This document shows positions 44,161 through 54,588 of a stretch of DNA of 64,000 bases, one piece after another. Origin of the DNA: Sphingomonas sp. 67-36 (GTDB lineage: Bacteria > Pseudomonadota > Alphaproteobacteria > Sphingomonadales > Sphingomonadaceae). Below the pieces are notes generated by a model, which saw only the letters and a program-made list of their open reading frames with translations, did not search any database and had not been told where the DNA came from. Location: positions 62,001 to 126,000 of the forward strand of contig MKSU01000003.1 of NCBI GenBank assembly GCA_001897375.1. Direction: 5' to 3'. Position 1 is the stretch's first letter, and every line of letters begins with the position of its first letter. Made by a program: the position numbers and the translations under genes.

Positions 44161-45042
44161 ATGATCGAGAGCCTCGGATACGTCGGCTTCGGAGTGGCCG
44201 ATGCCGACGCCTGGACGCGCTTCGCCACCGACGTGCTGGGCCTGATGCCCGCGACCTCCCCCGCTGGCGCGACGCGGTTCCGCACCGACAGCATGGCATG
44301 GCGCATTGCCCTCGAGGAAGGGCCGGACGACATCGTCTACGCTGGATACGAACTCGCCGATGCGGCCATGCTGGAGACGGCGAGGAGGAAGCTGGCCGAT
44401 GCCGGCGTCGGGTTCGAGGAAGCGGATGCGGCGCTTCTGCGCGAGCGCGGCGTGACCGGACTGATCACGTGCAAGGATCCGGATGGTCTGCGCGTCGAAC
44501 TCTACTATGGACCGACCGAACGGCAGGAATCGCCGTTCACATCGTCGGTCGGTATCAGCGGGTTCGTCACGGCCCAGCAGGGCCTGGGCCACATCGTCCT
44601 CGGGACGAAGGACGTGGCCGCTTCCAGGGCGTTCTACTGCGACCTGCTGGGATTCCGGCTGTCGGACATCATCCGCATGCAGGTCTCGCCCGAGCATGGG
44701 CTCGACCTCGAATTCTACCATTGCAACGCACGGCATCACACGCTGGCTCTGATCCCGGCGCCGATGCCGAAACGCATGCACCACTTCATGCTTCAGGCGA
44801 ACACACTGGACGAGGTGGGCTTCGCGTTGGACCGGGCCGCGAAAGCCGGGGCGCCGATCGCGCAGACGCTGGGGCGCCACACCAACGATCGCATGGTCTC
44901 CTTCTATGCGCAGACGCCGTCCGGCTTCGAGGTCGAGTTCGGCTGGGGCGCGGACGAGGTGGACGAGAGCACGTGGCGCGTGTCGCGGCACGAGAAGATG
45001 AGCAGCTGGGGTCACAAGCGACCGTCGGCGGCGAATGCCTGA
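44161..45042 (+). CDS. Type I extradiol dioxygenase (BphC-like), second copy
   Basis: This 293-residue enzyme has ligands His144 (GLGHIVLG), His192/193 (NARHHTLAL) and Glu259 (SGFEVEFGW), with two VOC domains. It resembles 2,3-dihydroxybiphenyl 1,2-dioxygenases. It is distinct from the copy at 34997 and travels with its own hydrolase (45055), which points to a second catechol in the pathway. Confidence 0.9.
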   Translation: MIESLGYVGFGVADADAWTRFATDVLGLMPATSPAGATRFRTDSMAWRIALEEGPDDIVYAGYELADAAMLETARRKLADAGVGFEEADAALLRERGVTGLITCKDPDGLRVELYYGPTERQESPFTSSVGISGFVTAQQGLGHIVLGTKDVAASRAFYCDLLGFRLSDIIRMQVSPEHGLDLEFYHCNARHHTLALIPAPMPKRMHHFMLQANTLDEVGFALDRAAKAGAPIAQTLGRHTNDRMVSFYAQTPSGFEVEFGWGADEVDESTWRVSRHEKMSSWGHKRPSAANA

Positions 45043-45054
45043 GGGGAGGGAACG

Positions 45055-45894
45055 ATGAGCGAACGCGAGATCACCAGCAACTTCGTCGACGTCGACGGAC
45101 TGAGGCTGCACTGGAACGAAGTAGGCGAGGGGCCTGTGCTGATATTCCTCCACGGCGGCGGTCCAGGCTCGTTCGGACTGAGCAACTACAGCCGCAACAT
45201 GCAGGCGTTCGCCGACCGCTACCGCGTGATCGCGCTCGACCTGCCCGGCTACGGCCAGTCCTCGAAGCCGCGCATCCGCGAGCCGCTGTGGGGCTTCATG
45301 GCAAAGGCGCTCGCAGGCTTCATCGACGCCATCGGCGTCGGCAAGGCGCACCTCGTCGGCAACTCGGCCGGCGGTGCCACCGCGCTGAAATGTGCGCTCG
45401 ACTTCCCCGATAAGGTCGACCGGCTGGTCATGATGGGGCCGGGCGGCGGCTACGCCACCCTGTCGCCCAGCCCGAGCGAAGGCATCAAGCAGCTCGTCAC
45501 CTTCTACATGCCGCCTGGCCCGTCGATGGAGCGGCTGAAGAGTTTCATCGGGCACCTCGTGTTCGATCCCTCGCAGATCACCGACGACGTGCTCGAGGAG
45601 CGGCTGCGCGTGGCCACCGACCCCGAGACCGCCGAGAACTTCCCGTTGCGTTTCCGTCCGGGAGATCCGACCCCGATCGAGGAGCTGTGGCGCGAGCGGA
45701 TCGACCGCCTGCCGCACGAGACGCTGATCATCTGGGGACGCGAGGATCGGGTGAATCCGCTCGATCAGGGCATGATCCTGATGCGCCAGATTCCCAATGC
45801 TCGGCTGCTCGTCTTCCCCAAGTGCGGGCACTGGGCTCAGTGGGAAAAGGCGGATGAGTTCAACCGCGCGGTCGGCGACTTCCTGGACGCCTGA
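45055..45894 (+). CDS. Meta-cleavage product hydrolase, second copy
   Basis: This 279-residue BphD/HsaD-type hydrolase has HGGGPGSFG, the nucleophile Ser104 in VGNSAGGAT, the acid in LIIWGREDRVNP and His in KCGHWAQWEKADEFNRAV. It lies 12 bases behind the second extradiol dioxygenase. A perfect hairpin follows, ending the operon. Confidence 0.92.
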   Translation: MSEREITSNFVDVDGLRLHWNEVGEGPVLIFLHGGGPGSFGLSNYSRNMQAFADRYRVIALDLPGYGQSSKPRIREPLWGFMAKALAGFIDAIGVGKAHLVGNSAGGATALKCALDFPDKVDRLVMMGPGGGYATLSPSPSEGIKQLVTFYMPPGPSMERLKSFIGHLVFDPSQITDDVLEERLRVATDPETAENFPLRFRPGDPTPIEELWRERIDRLPHETLIIWGREDRVNPLDQGMILMRQIPNARLLVFPKCGHWAQWEKADEFNRAVGDFLDA

Positions 45895-45917
45895 CCGCGC
45901 GCCCGGATGGGAAACAA

Positions 45918-45946
45918 TGCTCGCCGCGCTCGCTTCGCGGCGAGCA
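45918..45946 (+). terminator. Terminator hairpin of island operon 2
   Basis: TGCTCGCCGCG and CGCGGCGAGCA form a perfect 11-bp stem with a 7-nt loop, followed by ATTT. It lies 24 bases after the hydrolase stop. It separates operon 2 from the promoter at 45976. Confidence 0.75.
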
Positions 45947-45975
45947 ATTTCGCGTGCGTTCAATGGGATTTCATC

Positions 45976-46008
45976 ATCGGACATTCCGATATGTGACATT
46001 CATACTAT
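45976..46008 (+). promoter_or_regulatory. LysR box plus -10 element in front of TBDR remnant
   Basis: ATCGG-ACATT-CCGAT (45976-45990) is followed after 12 bases by TACTAT-CGAC. The downstream ACCGAGCCG also matches the copy at 32384, so the two promoters share ancestry. It shows that the truncated receptor belonged to the island regulon. Confidence 0.78.
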
Positions 46009-46086
46009 CGACGTGACCGAGCCGTCTGATCGATGACAGTCCTCCCCAAAATACGGCGGAAAGCCGTTATGTCGGGGAGGTTTGTC

Positions 46087-47386
<1,300 letters not shown>

Positions 47387-47473
47387 ATCCCGATATCTGG
47401 CACTCCGCTTCGAACGGTCTGTGCGTTCGCTTGCGGTTACCGTGTGGTTCGTGGCGCGCCGTCATGCGCCCAC

Positions 47474-47504
47474 TGTTGGCCATCGTCGAACCTTTTACCG
47501 CGCC
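47474..47504. repeat. 31-bp repeat copy B (partner at 29816)
   Basis: Same orientation as copy A, with 28 of 31 identical bases. In the shared frame it reads LLAIVEPFTAPAHDL and a stop. The two copies bracket a 17.6-kb stretch that includes the aromatic island. The origin is unknown. Confidence 0.6.
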
Positions 47505-47550
47505 AGCGCATGACCTGTAACCATCGACCCGCGATTTGCTGTCGGCCGTA

Positions 47551-48348
47551 CTACCGGAATGGCCGCTCGATGAGGTCGGTTTCGGCGCGGCATTCGCGGG
47601 CATCTGTGGCCGGCAGAGCCGCAAGCTCTGTACGGGCGGCATCCATATCGGCGCGGAACGCCGCGGAGCCGTTGAGTGCGGCGACGGTCGCCGCCGCCAC
47701 CCGCGCCCCGGCGTCGACCGCCGAGGCATTGTGCGCCCCGCAGATCATCCGGCTTTCGCCATAGGCCCGCCCACGCGCGAGGATCGGGGTCGCCCGTTCC
47801 GGCAGCAATTGCGTGAGGACATAGGCCCAACTCCATCCCCAGACGGTGTGGCCAGAGGGATAATCGAAGCTGGTGACGAGTTCCGATTTCGGCTGACAGA
47901 TCTCGCCCTTGTCGATCTGGAACGGGCGCAGCCTGCGATAGCGGTTCTTGACCGCTTCATTGATCGTTTGCCCGTCGACCAGTACGCGCATCATCAGCCG
48001 GTTGAGCTTCGGCGCGGTCTCCGGCGTCAGCGACTTGCCCGCCGCGCAAGAGAAGTCGCGCATCAGGTCGGTCGGCGCCAGCTTCACGTCGCTGGTTGCC
48101 AGTGCCCAGCGCGGGGTGCCACGCAGTTTGCGCGTTTCCCTGAATATCTTCCGGTCGAGTTGATAACGTTCGTCTCCCTTTTTCGGCGCTGGCGAGACGA
48201 CCGCGGTGGCGTCGATCGCGCCGGGTAAGAGATAGCCGGCCGGAAGGTTTCGCGCCCAATCCGGCCGGTGGCTACCGTCCTGCCGGGCGACGGCCGCCGC
48301 TCCCCCGCCGAGAATCAGGACGGCCGCGACGATCGTCACCCCGCGCAT
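47551..48348 (-). CDS. Class A acid phosphatase (PAP2 superfamily), exported
   Basis: This 265-residue protein has an N-terminal signal (VTIVAAVLILGGGAAAVA). The three-part phosphatase signature is present: KNRYRRLRPF, YPSGHTVWG, and SRMICGAHNASAVDAG with the catalytic His. It resembles PhoN-type non-specific acid phosphatases of the periplasm. Its ATG overlaps the TBDR stop by 1 bp (TGATG), so both are made together. It may strip phosphate from the imported ligand. Confidence 0.9.
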   Translation of the reverse strand: MRGVTIVAAVLILGGGAAAVARQDGSHRPDWARNLPAGYLLPGAIDATAVVSPAPKKGDERYQLDRKIFRETRKLRGTPRWALATSDVKLAPTDLMRDFSCAAGKSLTPETAPKLNRLMMRVLVDGQTINEAVKNRYRRLRPFQIDKGEICQPKSELVTSFDYPSGHTVWGWSWAYVLTQLLPERATPILARGRAYGESRMICGAHNASAVDAGARVAAATVAALNGSAAFRADMDAARTELAALPATDARECRAETDLIERPFR

Positions 48349-50576
48349 CAGAAGCGGAACCCCGCCTGCACGCCATAGGTCATCGGGTCGCTCGGCGTGA
48401 CGAGCAATGTGCCGCTGGATAGCGAGATATTGGTGGCAACCACTTTGTTCTCCAGATTACGCCAGAAGCCTTGGACGTAATATTTGTCGCCCGGCGCTTG
48501 ATAGCGCAACGTCAGATCGGTGCGGGTGTAGCCGGGCTGACGATATTGCGCACCGACCGCCTGCGCCGTCATGAAATATTCGCTGCTGAGGCGTGAGCGT
48601 ACCGACGCCATCAGGCTGCCGCCATTGGCGAGCGGCAGCGTGTAGCTATATCCGGCGGTGGCGACGACGCGCGGCGCGCGGTCGAGCGGGCGTCCCTTGA
48701 AGTCCGGCGCGTTGCCCACGCCGAGCGGGAAGTAGCTCGCATATTCGGCATCGAGCCACGTGAAGGAGGCATCGACGCGGTTGCGTGGCGATGGGGTGAT
48801 CGTCGTCTCCAACTCGACACCCTTCACCCGCGCGCGGGCCGCATTGGTGGTGAACTGACGCGGCGCGCCATTGTCATTGATGATCGATGAGACCTGAAGG
48901 TTGTCGTAATCATAGTAGAAAGCGCTGGCGTTCAGCCGTACCTTGTTGTCGGCGAAACGGGTCTTCAGACCCACTTCATATGCGGTCAGCGTTTCCGGCG
49001 CGTAGAACAAGTAGGTGCGCGTGCGCGGATTGGGGCAGTTGGGCGCTGTGGCAAGACAGCCGCCGTTGAAGCCGCCGCCCTTGTAACCCGTCGCGACCGA
49101 GGCATAGAGAAGCGTGCGGTTGTCCAGATCATAATCGACCCCGACGCGCCAGGTCACCTTCTCCGACGAGGTTTCGGCATTGTTGGGCGAAAAGACGTCG
49201 GTCGCCGGATTGAAGTTCAGCGTCTTCTGCATGTAGGAGCCGCCGATGCGAGACTTTTTGTCATGCGACCAGCGCACGCCGCCGGTCAGATGCAGGCTGT
49301 CGGTGAGGTTCCACGTCGCCTGGCCGAACACCCCAATGGTCTCCGATTTCGTCGGCCCCTGCAGGAAGGCGTAATAGGGATAGGCCGGCAGGAGATTGAA
49401 CAACTCCAGTGCATTGTGCGAATCCTCGCGGAAGTAGTAGCCACCCGCCTGCGCCTTGATCGGACCGGAGCCGTCGGTCGCGACCCGCAATTCCTGCGAC
49501 ACCTGTTTGTAGAGGCCGGTAGCCAGCGAACGATAGGAGATACCCTGGAAACCGGTGGTGTCGGTATATTGCCTGAACTCGCGATAGGAGCCGAGATAGG
49601 TGACCGCGAGACCCGAGAAGGCCCAGTTCAGTTCCCCGTCCACGCCCCAGGTGCTGCCGCGCCCGGCCATGTCGCCGACGGTGGCGAAATTGATCTGGCG
49701 CAATTGCTCGGAGGACATGCCCTCGCCGACATATAGGCGATTGGTATATCCCGGTTGGCCCGCGGCGAGCGGCGCATAGTAATTCTTGCCCAGTACCTGG
49801 CCGAAGCCGTTGCCGCGCATCGAATTGTAATCGGCCCGGATCAGCAGGGTCAGGTCCGGCGAGAACTTGAACAGGGCCTGCCCGCGACCGGACCAGTTGC
49901 GCTTGAACGGATCGATCTTGTGCGGCGTGCCGACATTCTGGATCAGATAGCTGTCTCGCCCGTCATATGCGCCCGCGAAACGCAGCGACAGCAGATCGCT
50001 GACCGGCAGGTTGATCATCGCGTCGGCCTGAAGCGAATTGTAATTGCCGTAGCCGATGTTGCCGGCCGCCTCGAAATGATCCGATGGTCGGTTGGTGATG
50101 ACGTTGATCAGGCCGGCGGTGGTGTTGCGGCCGTAAAGCGTGCCCTGCGGCCCCCGCAGCACCTCGACGCGCGCGATGTCGTAGAAACTCACCTCCTGCG
50201 CTTGCGGCCGGGCAAGATAGACGCCGTCGAGCAGGAAGGCGGCGGAGGGGTCACCTTTTTCGGTATTGTCGCTGGAGGATACACCGCGAATGGTGATCTG
50301 AAGCCCGTTGTTGCGGACGATCGACAGGCTCGGCACCTGATCGTCGAGCCGCGTGGGGTTGGTGATACCGGAATTGCGCAGGGCATCGCCGTCGATAGCT
50401 GACAGCGCAATCGGTGTTTTGGAGGCCAGGCTGGTAACGCGCTGGGCAGTAACGACGATATCCCCATTCGCGACGGCATCGCCAGCTGTTCCGCCCGGCG
50501 CTTCCTGCGCAAGTGCCGGCGTTCCGATCACGATAGCGGTTACGAGAACGACGCGCGAGATTCCCTTCAGAGTCAT
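48348..50576 (-). CDS. TonB-dependent outer-membrane receptor
   Basis: This 742-residue receptor has a signal peptide ending in TPALAQ, then DIVVTAQRVTSLASKTPIAL, the plug with GPQGTLYGRNTTAGLINVITNRP, and a barrel with terminal TYGVQAGFRF (C-terminal Phe). A LacI-type operator lies 56 bases upstream, shared with the divergent sulfatase gene. It is followed by the coupled phosphatase gene. The substrate is unknown but is probably a sulfated, phosphorylated or glucosidic compound handled by the sulfatase and GH3 enzyme nearby. Confidence 0.92.
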   Translation of the reverse strand: MTLKGISRVVLVTAIVIGTPALAQEAPGGTAGDAVANGDIVVTAQRVTSLASKTPIALSAIDGDALRNSGITNPTRLDDQVPSLSIVRNNGLQITIRGVSSSDNTEKGDPSAAFLLDGVYLARPQAQEVSFYDIARVEVLRGPQGTLYGRNTTAGLINVITNRPSDHFEAAGNIGYGNYNSLQADAMINLPVSDLLSLRFAGAYDGRDSYLIQNVGTPHKIDPFKRNWSGRGQALFKFSPDLTLLIRADYNSMRGNGFGQVLGKNYYAPLAAGQPGYTNRLYVGEGMSSEQLRQINFATVGDMAGRGSTWGVDGELNWAFSGLAVTYLGSYREFRQYTDTTGFQGISYRSLATGLYKQVSQELRVATDGSGPIKAQAGGYYFREDSHNALELFNLLPAYPYYAFLQGPTKSETIGVFGQATWNLTDSLHLTGGVRWSHDKKSRIGGSYMQKTLNFNPATDVFSPNNAETSSEKVTWRVGVDYDLDNRTLLYASVATGYKGGGFNGGCLATAPNCPNPRTRTYLFYAPETLTAYEVGLKTRFADNKVRLNASAFYYDYDNLQVSSIINDNGAPRQFTTNAARARVKGVELETTITPSPRNRVDASFTWLDAEYASYFPLGVGNAPDFKGRPLDRAPRVVATAGYSYTLPLANGGSLMASVRSRLSSEYFMTAQAVGAQYRQPGYTRTDLTLRYQAPGDKYYVQGFWRNLENKVVATNISLSSGTLLVTPSDPMTYGVQAGFRF

Positions 50577-50631
50577 CTTCCTCCCCCTTTTGGTATGTGA
50601 TTCTTCCCGGCACGATTCCGTAAGCGAAAAT

Positions 50632-50645
50632 TGATAGCGTTGTCA
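50632..50645. promoter_or_regulatory. LacI-type operator between TBDR and sulfatase
   Basis: TGATAGCGTTGTCA lies in the divergent promoter, 56 bases from the TBDR start and 87 from the sulfatase start. With 53591 and 57085 it gives TGRYARCGYTGTCA, the same type as the operators in region 1. Confidence 0.7.
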
Positions 50646-50732
50646 AATATACTGGACGCAGCCCTTGGTAACGCCGTAAACGAGTGGAAGACTGCGCCGG
50701 CAGCGAGGCGCGGGAATCAGGAGAGGAAATCA

Positions 50733-52103
50733 ATGGATCGCAGGCGGTTTCTGAGCGCGGCGGGCGGTGTCGCCGCTGCGGGTCTGGCGGCTCCGGCGCT
50801 GGCCCGGACGGGTGGACGGCCCAATTTCATCGTCATTTATGTCGACGACATGGGCTATGGCGATATCGGGCCCACCGGCGGGCGCACGATCCGCACCCCC
50901 AATATCGATCGCATGGCGCGTCAGGGGATGACGCTCACCGATTATTACGCCCCGGCCAACCTCTGCACGCCGTCGCGCGCGGGCTTCCTCACCGGCCGCT
51001 ATCCGATCCGCACCGGGCTCGGCAAAGGCGTGATCCTCCAGAACGACAAGCGCGGCCTGCCGCTGTCGGAGGTGACGATCGCGGAGGCGCTGAAGCCGGC
51101 CTATGCCACGGCGCTGATCGGGAAATGGCATCTGGGCCATGTCGCGCCTTCCTGGCCCCCGATGCAGCATGGCTTCGACCTCTTCTATGGCTTGCCCTAC
51201 AGTCACGATATGCTGCCGCTCGCGCTCTATGAGGGGACAGCGCAGGGGATGACGCAGCAGCCAGTGGATTATCCGCAGCTCCAGCAGCAATTCTATGCCC
51301 GTGCCGAACGCTTCATCGACGACAATCGCGAGCGCCCGTTCTTCCTCGCGCTGACCCTGAGCGCGCCGCACCTGCCCAATTATCCCAACCCCGCCTTCGC
51401 CGGGAAATCGGCCGCCGGGGCCTATGGCGATTGCGTGATGGAGATCGACTCGATCGTGGGGCGGCTGATCGACAAGCTCGAATCGAGCGGGCTGGCGCGC
51501 AACACTTTGGTGGTCTTCACCTCGGACAACGGGCCGTGGTTCGAGGGCTCGTCGGGCGGGCTGCGCCAGCGCAAGGGCGGGGGCGGCTATGATGGCGGCT
51601 CGCGCGTGCCGTTCGTCGCGTGGCGGCCGGGCGTGATCCCTGCCGGGCGGCGCTGCAACTCGATCGCGATGGGGATCGATTTTCTGCCGACGCTCTGCGC
51701 CATGGCTGGGCTGCCCAACCCGGCCGGGGTGGAACTGGACGGGCTGGACATCTCCGCCGTGCTGACGCGCGGCGCGGCCTCTCCGCACGACGAGTTGCTG
51801 CTGTTCAACAACGAGGACATCGCCGCAATCCGCACGCAGCAATGGTCCTATGTCGTCGCCGATTATTACCTCAGCTACTTCCTCTCGACCGAAAAGCGCG
51901 GCTATCCCCAACTCTACGACACGCGTGACAAGTCGCAGGATTACAGCGTCGCCTCGCTCCATCCCGACGTGGTGAAGGCGATGGCCGCGCGGCTTGCGCG
52001 AGCGCAGGCGAAGTTCGACCCGATGCGCACCGGTCCCAAGAGCGGCATCATCCGCCTGCCGCCCGAATGGAAGGAGCACATCCCCGAAATGTGGCGGGAT
52101 TGA
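50733..52103 (+). CDS. Formylglycine-dependent sulfatase, Tat-exported
   Basis: This 456-residue sulfatase has a twin-arginine signal (MDRRRFLSAAGGVAAAGLAAPALA), the metal Asp pair in IYVDDMGYGD, the formylglycine motif CTPSRAG (Cys78) in APANLCTPSRAGFLTGR, GKWHLGH, and FTSDNGPW. It removes sulfate esters from an organic substrate in the periplasm. Activity needs a formylglycine-generating enzyme or anaerobic SME elsewhere. The ATG at 50733 follows GGAGAGG. It is divergent from the TBDR, under a shared LacI-type operator. A carbohydrate sulfate is a plausible substrate. Confidence 0.9.
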   Translation: MDRRRFLSAAGGVAAAGLAAPALARTGGRPNFIVIYVDDMGYGDIGPTGGRTIRTPNIDRMARQGMTLTDYYAPANLCTPSRAGFLTGRYPIRTGLGKGVILQNDKRGLPLSEVTIAEALKPAYATALIGKWHLGHVAPSWPPMQHGFDLFYGLPYSHDMLPLALYEGTAQGMTQQPVDYPQLQQQFYARAERFIDDNRERPFFLALTLSAPHLPNYPNPAFAGKSAAGAYGDCVMEIDSIVGRLIDKLESSGLARNTLVVFTSDNGPWFEGSSGGLRQRKGGGGYDGGSRVPFVAWRPGVIPAGRRCNSIAMGIDFLPTLCAMAGLPNPAGVELDGLDISAVLTRGAASPHDELLLFNNEDIAAIRTQQWSYVVADYYLSYFLSTEKRGYPQLYDTRDKSQDYSVASLHPDVVKAMAARLARAQAKFDPMRTGPKSGIIRLPPEWKEHIPEMWRD

Positions 52104-52243
52104 CGCGGACAGAGCCGGTGCCAGCGGTCAGCCGCGCTCCCGCGTGAAGGCCACGGCGCGAATAGTGCGGGCGGGTGAGGGGGTGATCCCAAACCCGCCC
52201 TGTCTCGATCGATGCGATCGTGAGATGTGTGGGCCATCCACCG

Positions 52244-53527
52244 TCAAATGACGGTGGCGGCTTGGCCGGCGGGTTCTTCCGCCCCTTGCGGCAGGCGCGC
52301 GCGACCAGCCAGGTACGCGAAACCGCACAGGGCGAGGTAGCATAGCGCCGGCAGGATGAAGGAATGGCGATAGCCAGCCGCATCGGAGATTGCGCCCGCC
52401 GCGAGCGGAAGAAGCGCGCCGCCGACAATGGCGGTGCATAACAGGCCGGAGGTCGCTTCGTCGCCCGCGCTGGATCGCTCGAGCGTCAGGGTGAAGATGG
52501 CGGGGAAAGCGATCGAGTTGCACAGCCCGACCGCAAGCGCCGCATAGCCGCCGATACCGCCGCCGACGAGAAAAACCGTGACGCATAGCAACGCCGCTGT
52601 CGCAGTAGCGATGGCGAGCAGACGGCTTGCCGGGAACGAGATCATCAGCCCGGCCCCCGCGAAGCGGCCGATCATCGCCCCAAGCCAGTAAAGAGTGACG
52701 AAATAGCCCGCCTGCTGCAGCGGTATATTCCATATGTCGGGGGCGTGGAGGAACAACGCCATCTGCGTGCCGATCGACACTTCCGCGCCGACATAGAGAA
52801 AAATCGCGGCAGCGCCGAGCATCGCCCAGCGCGAGGCCAGCGCGGTGCGTATCGTCATGGTGATCGAAAGCCCGGGCGCCGCGGGCGGCGCGGCCGTCTC
52901 GATCCGGCGGCGCATCGCCCAGATGAAAATACCGAGCAGTGCGATCAGCACGGCGATGAGCAGGAAAGCGCTGTCGATCGACGACAGGGCGTCGCGACGA
53001 GCGCCCGCGCTCAATGCCTCGCCCGGCGCCGCCTCCAGCCCGCGCAGCAGCAGGCTAGCGCCGACCAGCGGGCCGAGCACGGTGCCGAGTGAGTTGAACG
53101 CCTGCGCGAGCGTCAGACGGAAATGGCGGCGCTCCAGCGTGCCGAGCGCGGCGGCGAGCGGGTTGGCGGCCACCTGAAGTATGGTGATGCCGGTGGCGAT
53201 GATGAACAGGCCAAGCAGCACGCCTTCATATCTCGCGAGATTACTCGCCAGCAAGATAACGATGCAGCCCGAAGCCATCAGTGCCAGCGCCATGATGATC
53301 GCGCGCACCTGACGCAGCCGGGCCACCAGCAGGCTCGCGGGAAGCGAGGTCAGAGCATAGGCGATGAAGAATGCGAAGGCGCTCAATTGCGCTTCAACAT
53401 TGCTCAGGCTGAAGATGCTTTTCACCGCCGCGACGAGCGGGTCGACCAGTGACGTGATGAATCCCCAGCCGAAGAAAAGCGCTGTCACCGCCGCGAAGGC
53501 GCCGCTGGCGGATGCGGATTTGGACAT
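52244..53527 (-). CDS. MFS sugar transporter, FucP/GluP-like
   Basis: This 427-residue transporter begins AAVTALFFGWGFITSLVDPLVAAVKSIFSL and has QVAANPLAAALGTLE and LAQAFNSLGTVLGPL, the marks of the fucose/glucose H+ symporter group. The start is ATG 53527 (GGGAGAGATC upstream). A LacI-type operator lies 64 bases before it. It carries the monosaccharide released by the GH3 enzyme or sulfatase into the cell; glucose or a hexose is plausible. Confidence 0.9.
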   Translation of the reverse strand: MSKSASASGAFAAVTALFFGWGFITSLVDPLVAAVKSIFSLSNVEAQLSAFAFFIAYALTSLPASLLVARLRQVRAIIMALALMASGCIVILLASNLARYEGVLLGLFIIATGITILQVAANPLAAALGTLERRHFRLTLAQAFNSLGTVLGPLVGASLLLRGLEAAPGEALSAGARRDALSSIDSAFLLIAVLIALLGIFIWAMRRRIETAAPPAAPGLSITMTIRTALASRWAMLGAAAIFLYVGAEVSIGTQMALFLHAPDIWNIPLQQAGYFVTLYWLGAMIGRFAGAGLMISFPASRLLAIATATAALLCVTVFLVGGGIGGYAALAVGLCNSIAFPAIFTLTLERSSAGDEATSGLLCTAIVGGALLPLAAGAISDAAGYRHSFILPALCYLALCGFAYLAGRARLPQGAEEPAGQAATVI

Positions 53528-53590
53528 GATCTCTCCCGCGCGGCGGACAATTCTGGAAGCGCACCGCTTTCCGACCGATATCTCCCGCGG

Positions 53591-53604
53591 TGGCAGCGCT
53601 GTCA
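53591..53604. promoter_or_regulatory. LacI-type operator upstream of FucP-like gene
   Basis: TGGCAGCGCTGTCA overlaps the last codon and stop of the lacI gene and precedes the transporter start. It is a near-palindrome of the local set (50632, 57085). Confidence 0.68.
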
Positions 53605-54588
53605 ATCGGTATCGGGCACCGTTGACGCGCGTAGCAGCAGCTTGTGCTCGATGGCACGTGGATCGAGCTCGCCGTCCAGCAGCATGGCGGCGGCGGCGGC
53701 CCCGAGCAACTCGGTCGGCTGCCGCACGGTGGTAAGCGCGGGATATGCGAGGCGGCTGGCTGGGGAATCGTCGAAACCGGCGATGGCGATATCGCCCGGG
53801 ATCGACAGATGACGGGCATGCGCGACCTGAAGCGCACCAAGCGCCATGTCGTCGTTGGCCGCGAATATCGCGGTCGGCGGGTGAGGCAGGTCGAGCAGCG
53901 TGCGCGCGGCCTGCGCGCCAGATTCGACGTCGAAACGCCCCGGGCGGATAAGGCTGGCCTCCGGTGCGATCCCGGCCTCCTCCAGCCCGTCGAGATAGCC
54001 GCGATAGCGCGATTGCGCGAGCGCGTGATCGGGGTGGGGCAGGATGAAGCCGATCCGGCGGTGTCCCTGTTCCACCAGATGCGCCACCATGTCGCGCGAG
54101 ATCGAGCGGTCATCGATCGCTATGCTCTTGCCGTAGAGGTCCAGTCCGCCCGCGATGCGGACCAGCGGCACCTTAAAACGCGAAATATGCTCCACCAAAG
54201 AAGCCATGTCGCACAGCGGCGGGATGAGGATCATGCCGTCCGGCCGCAGCGTCTGGATGAGGCGCTCGATGGTCTGGAGCATCTGGTCGTCAAGCTCGAC
54301 CGGTTCGGAAACGAGGTGGTAGCCGTGATCGCGGCAGGTCCGCGCCGCGCCCATCAACACGTCGGTGATATAGGCCGCGCTGGGATTGTTGAACGGATAG
54401 GCGATGATGAACGATTTCTGCCCCGCAAGCTGCCGCGCAGCGAGATTGGGCCGATAGCCCAGCGCCTGGACGGCGGCCATGACCTTCTCGCGCAATTGCG
54501 GGCGCACGTGCGCCTCCTGGTTGAGCACACGTGAAACAGTCTTCATCGACACCCCGGCATGTTGCGCCACATCGAGAATGGTCGGCAC
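53602..54588 (-). CDS. LacI-family transcriptional regulator (region 4)
   Basis: This complete 328-residue LacI protein has the HTH MPTILDVAQHAGVSMKTVSRVLNQEAHVRPQLREKV with hinge YRPNLAARQLAG, then the sensor with QGHRRIGFILPHPDHALAQSRYRGYLDGL, FAANDDMALGAL and IAGFDDSPASRLAYPALTTVRQP. It lies between the transporter and GH3 genes. The three local operators mark its targets. The gap 54589-54821 before the GH3 end shows no gene. Confidence 0.93.
   Translation of the reverse strand: MPTILDVAQHAGVSMKTVSRVLNQEAHVRPQLREKVMAAVQALGYRPNLAARQLAGQKSFIIAYPFNNPSAAYITDVLMGAARTCRDHGYHLVSEPVELDDQMLQTIERLIQTLRPDGMILIPPLCDMASLVEHISRFKVPLVRIAGGLDLYGKSIAIDDRSISRDMVAHLVEQGHRRIGFILPHPDHALAQSRYRGYLDGLEEAGIAPEASLIRPGRFDVESGAQAARTLLDLPHPPTAIFAANDDMALGALQVAHARHLSIPGDIAIAGFDDSPASRLAYPALTTVRQPTELLGAAAAAMLLDGELDPRAIEHKLLLRASTVPDTD

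Noticed and set aside
44101..45999. A 632-codon minus-strand open frame
   Set aside because: Antisense to the second extradiol dioxygenase and hydrolase and crosses their terminator; no recognisable domain.
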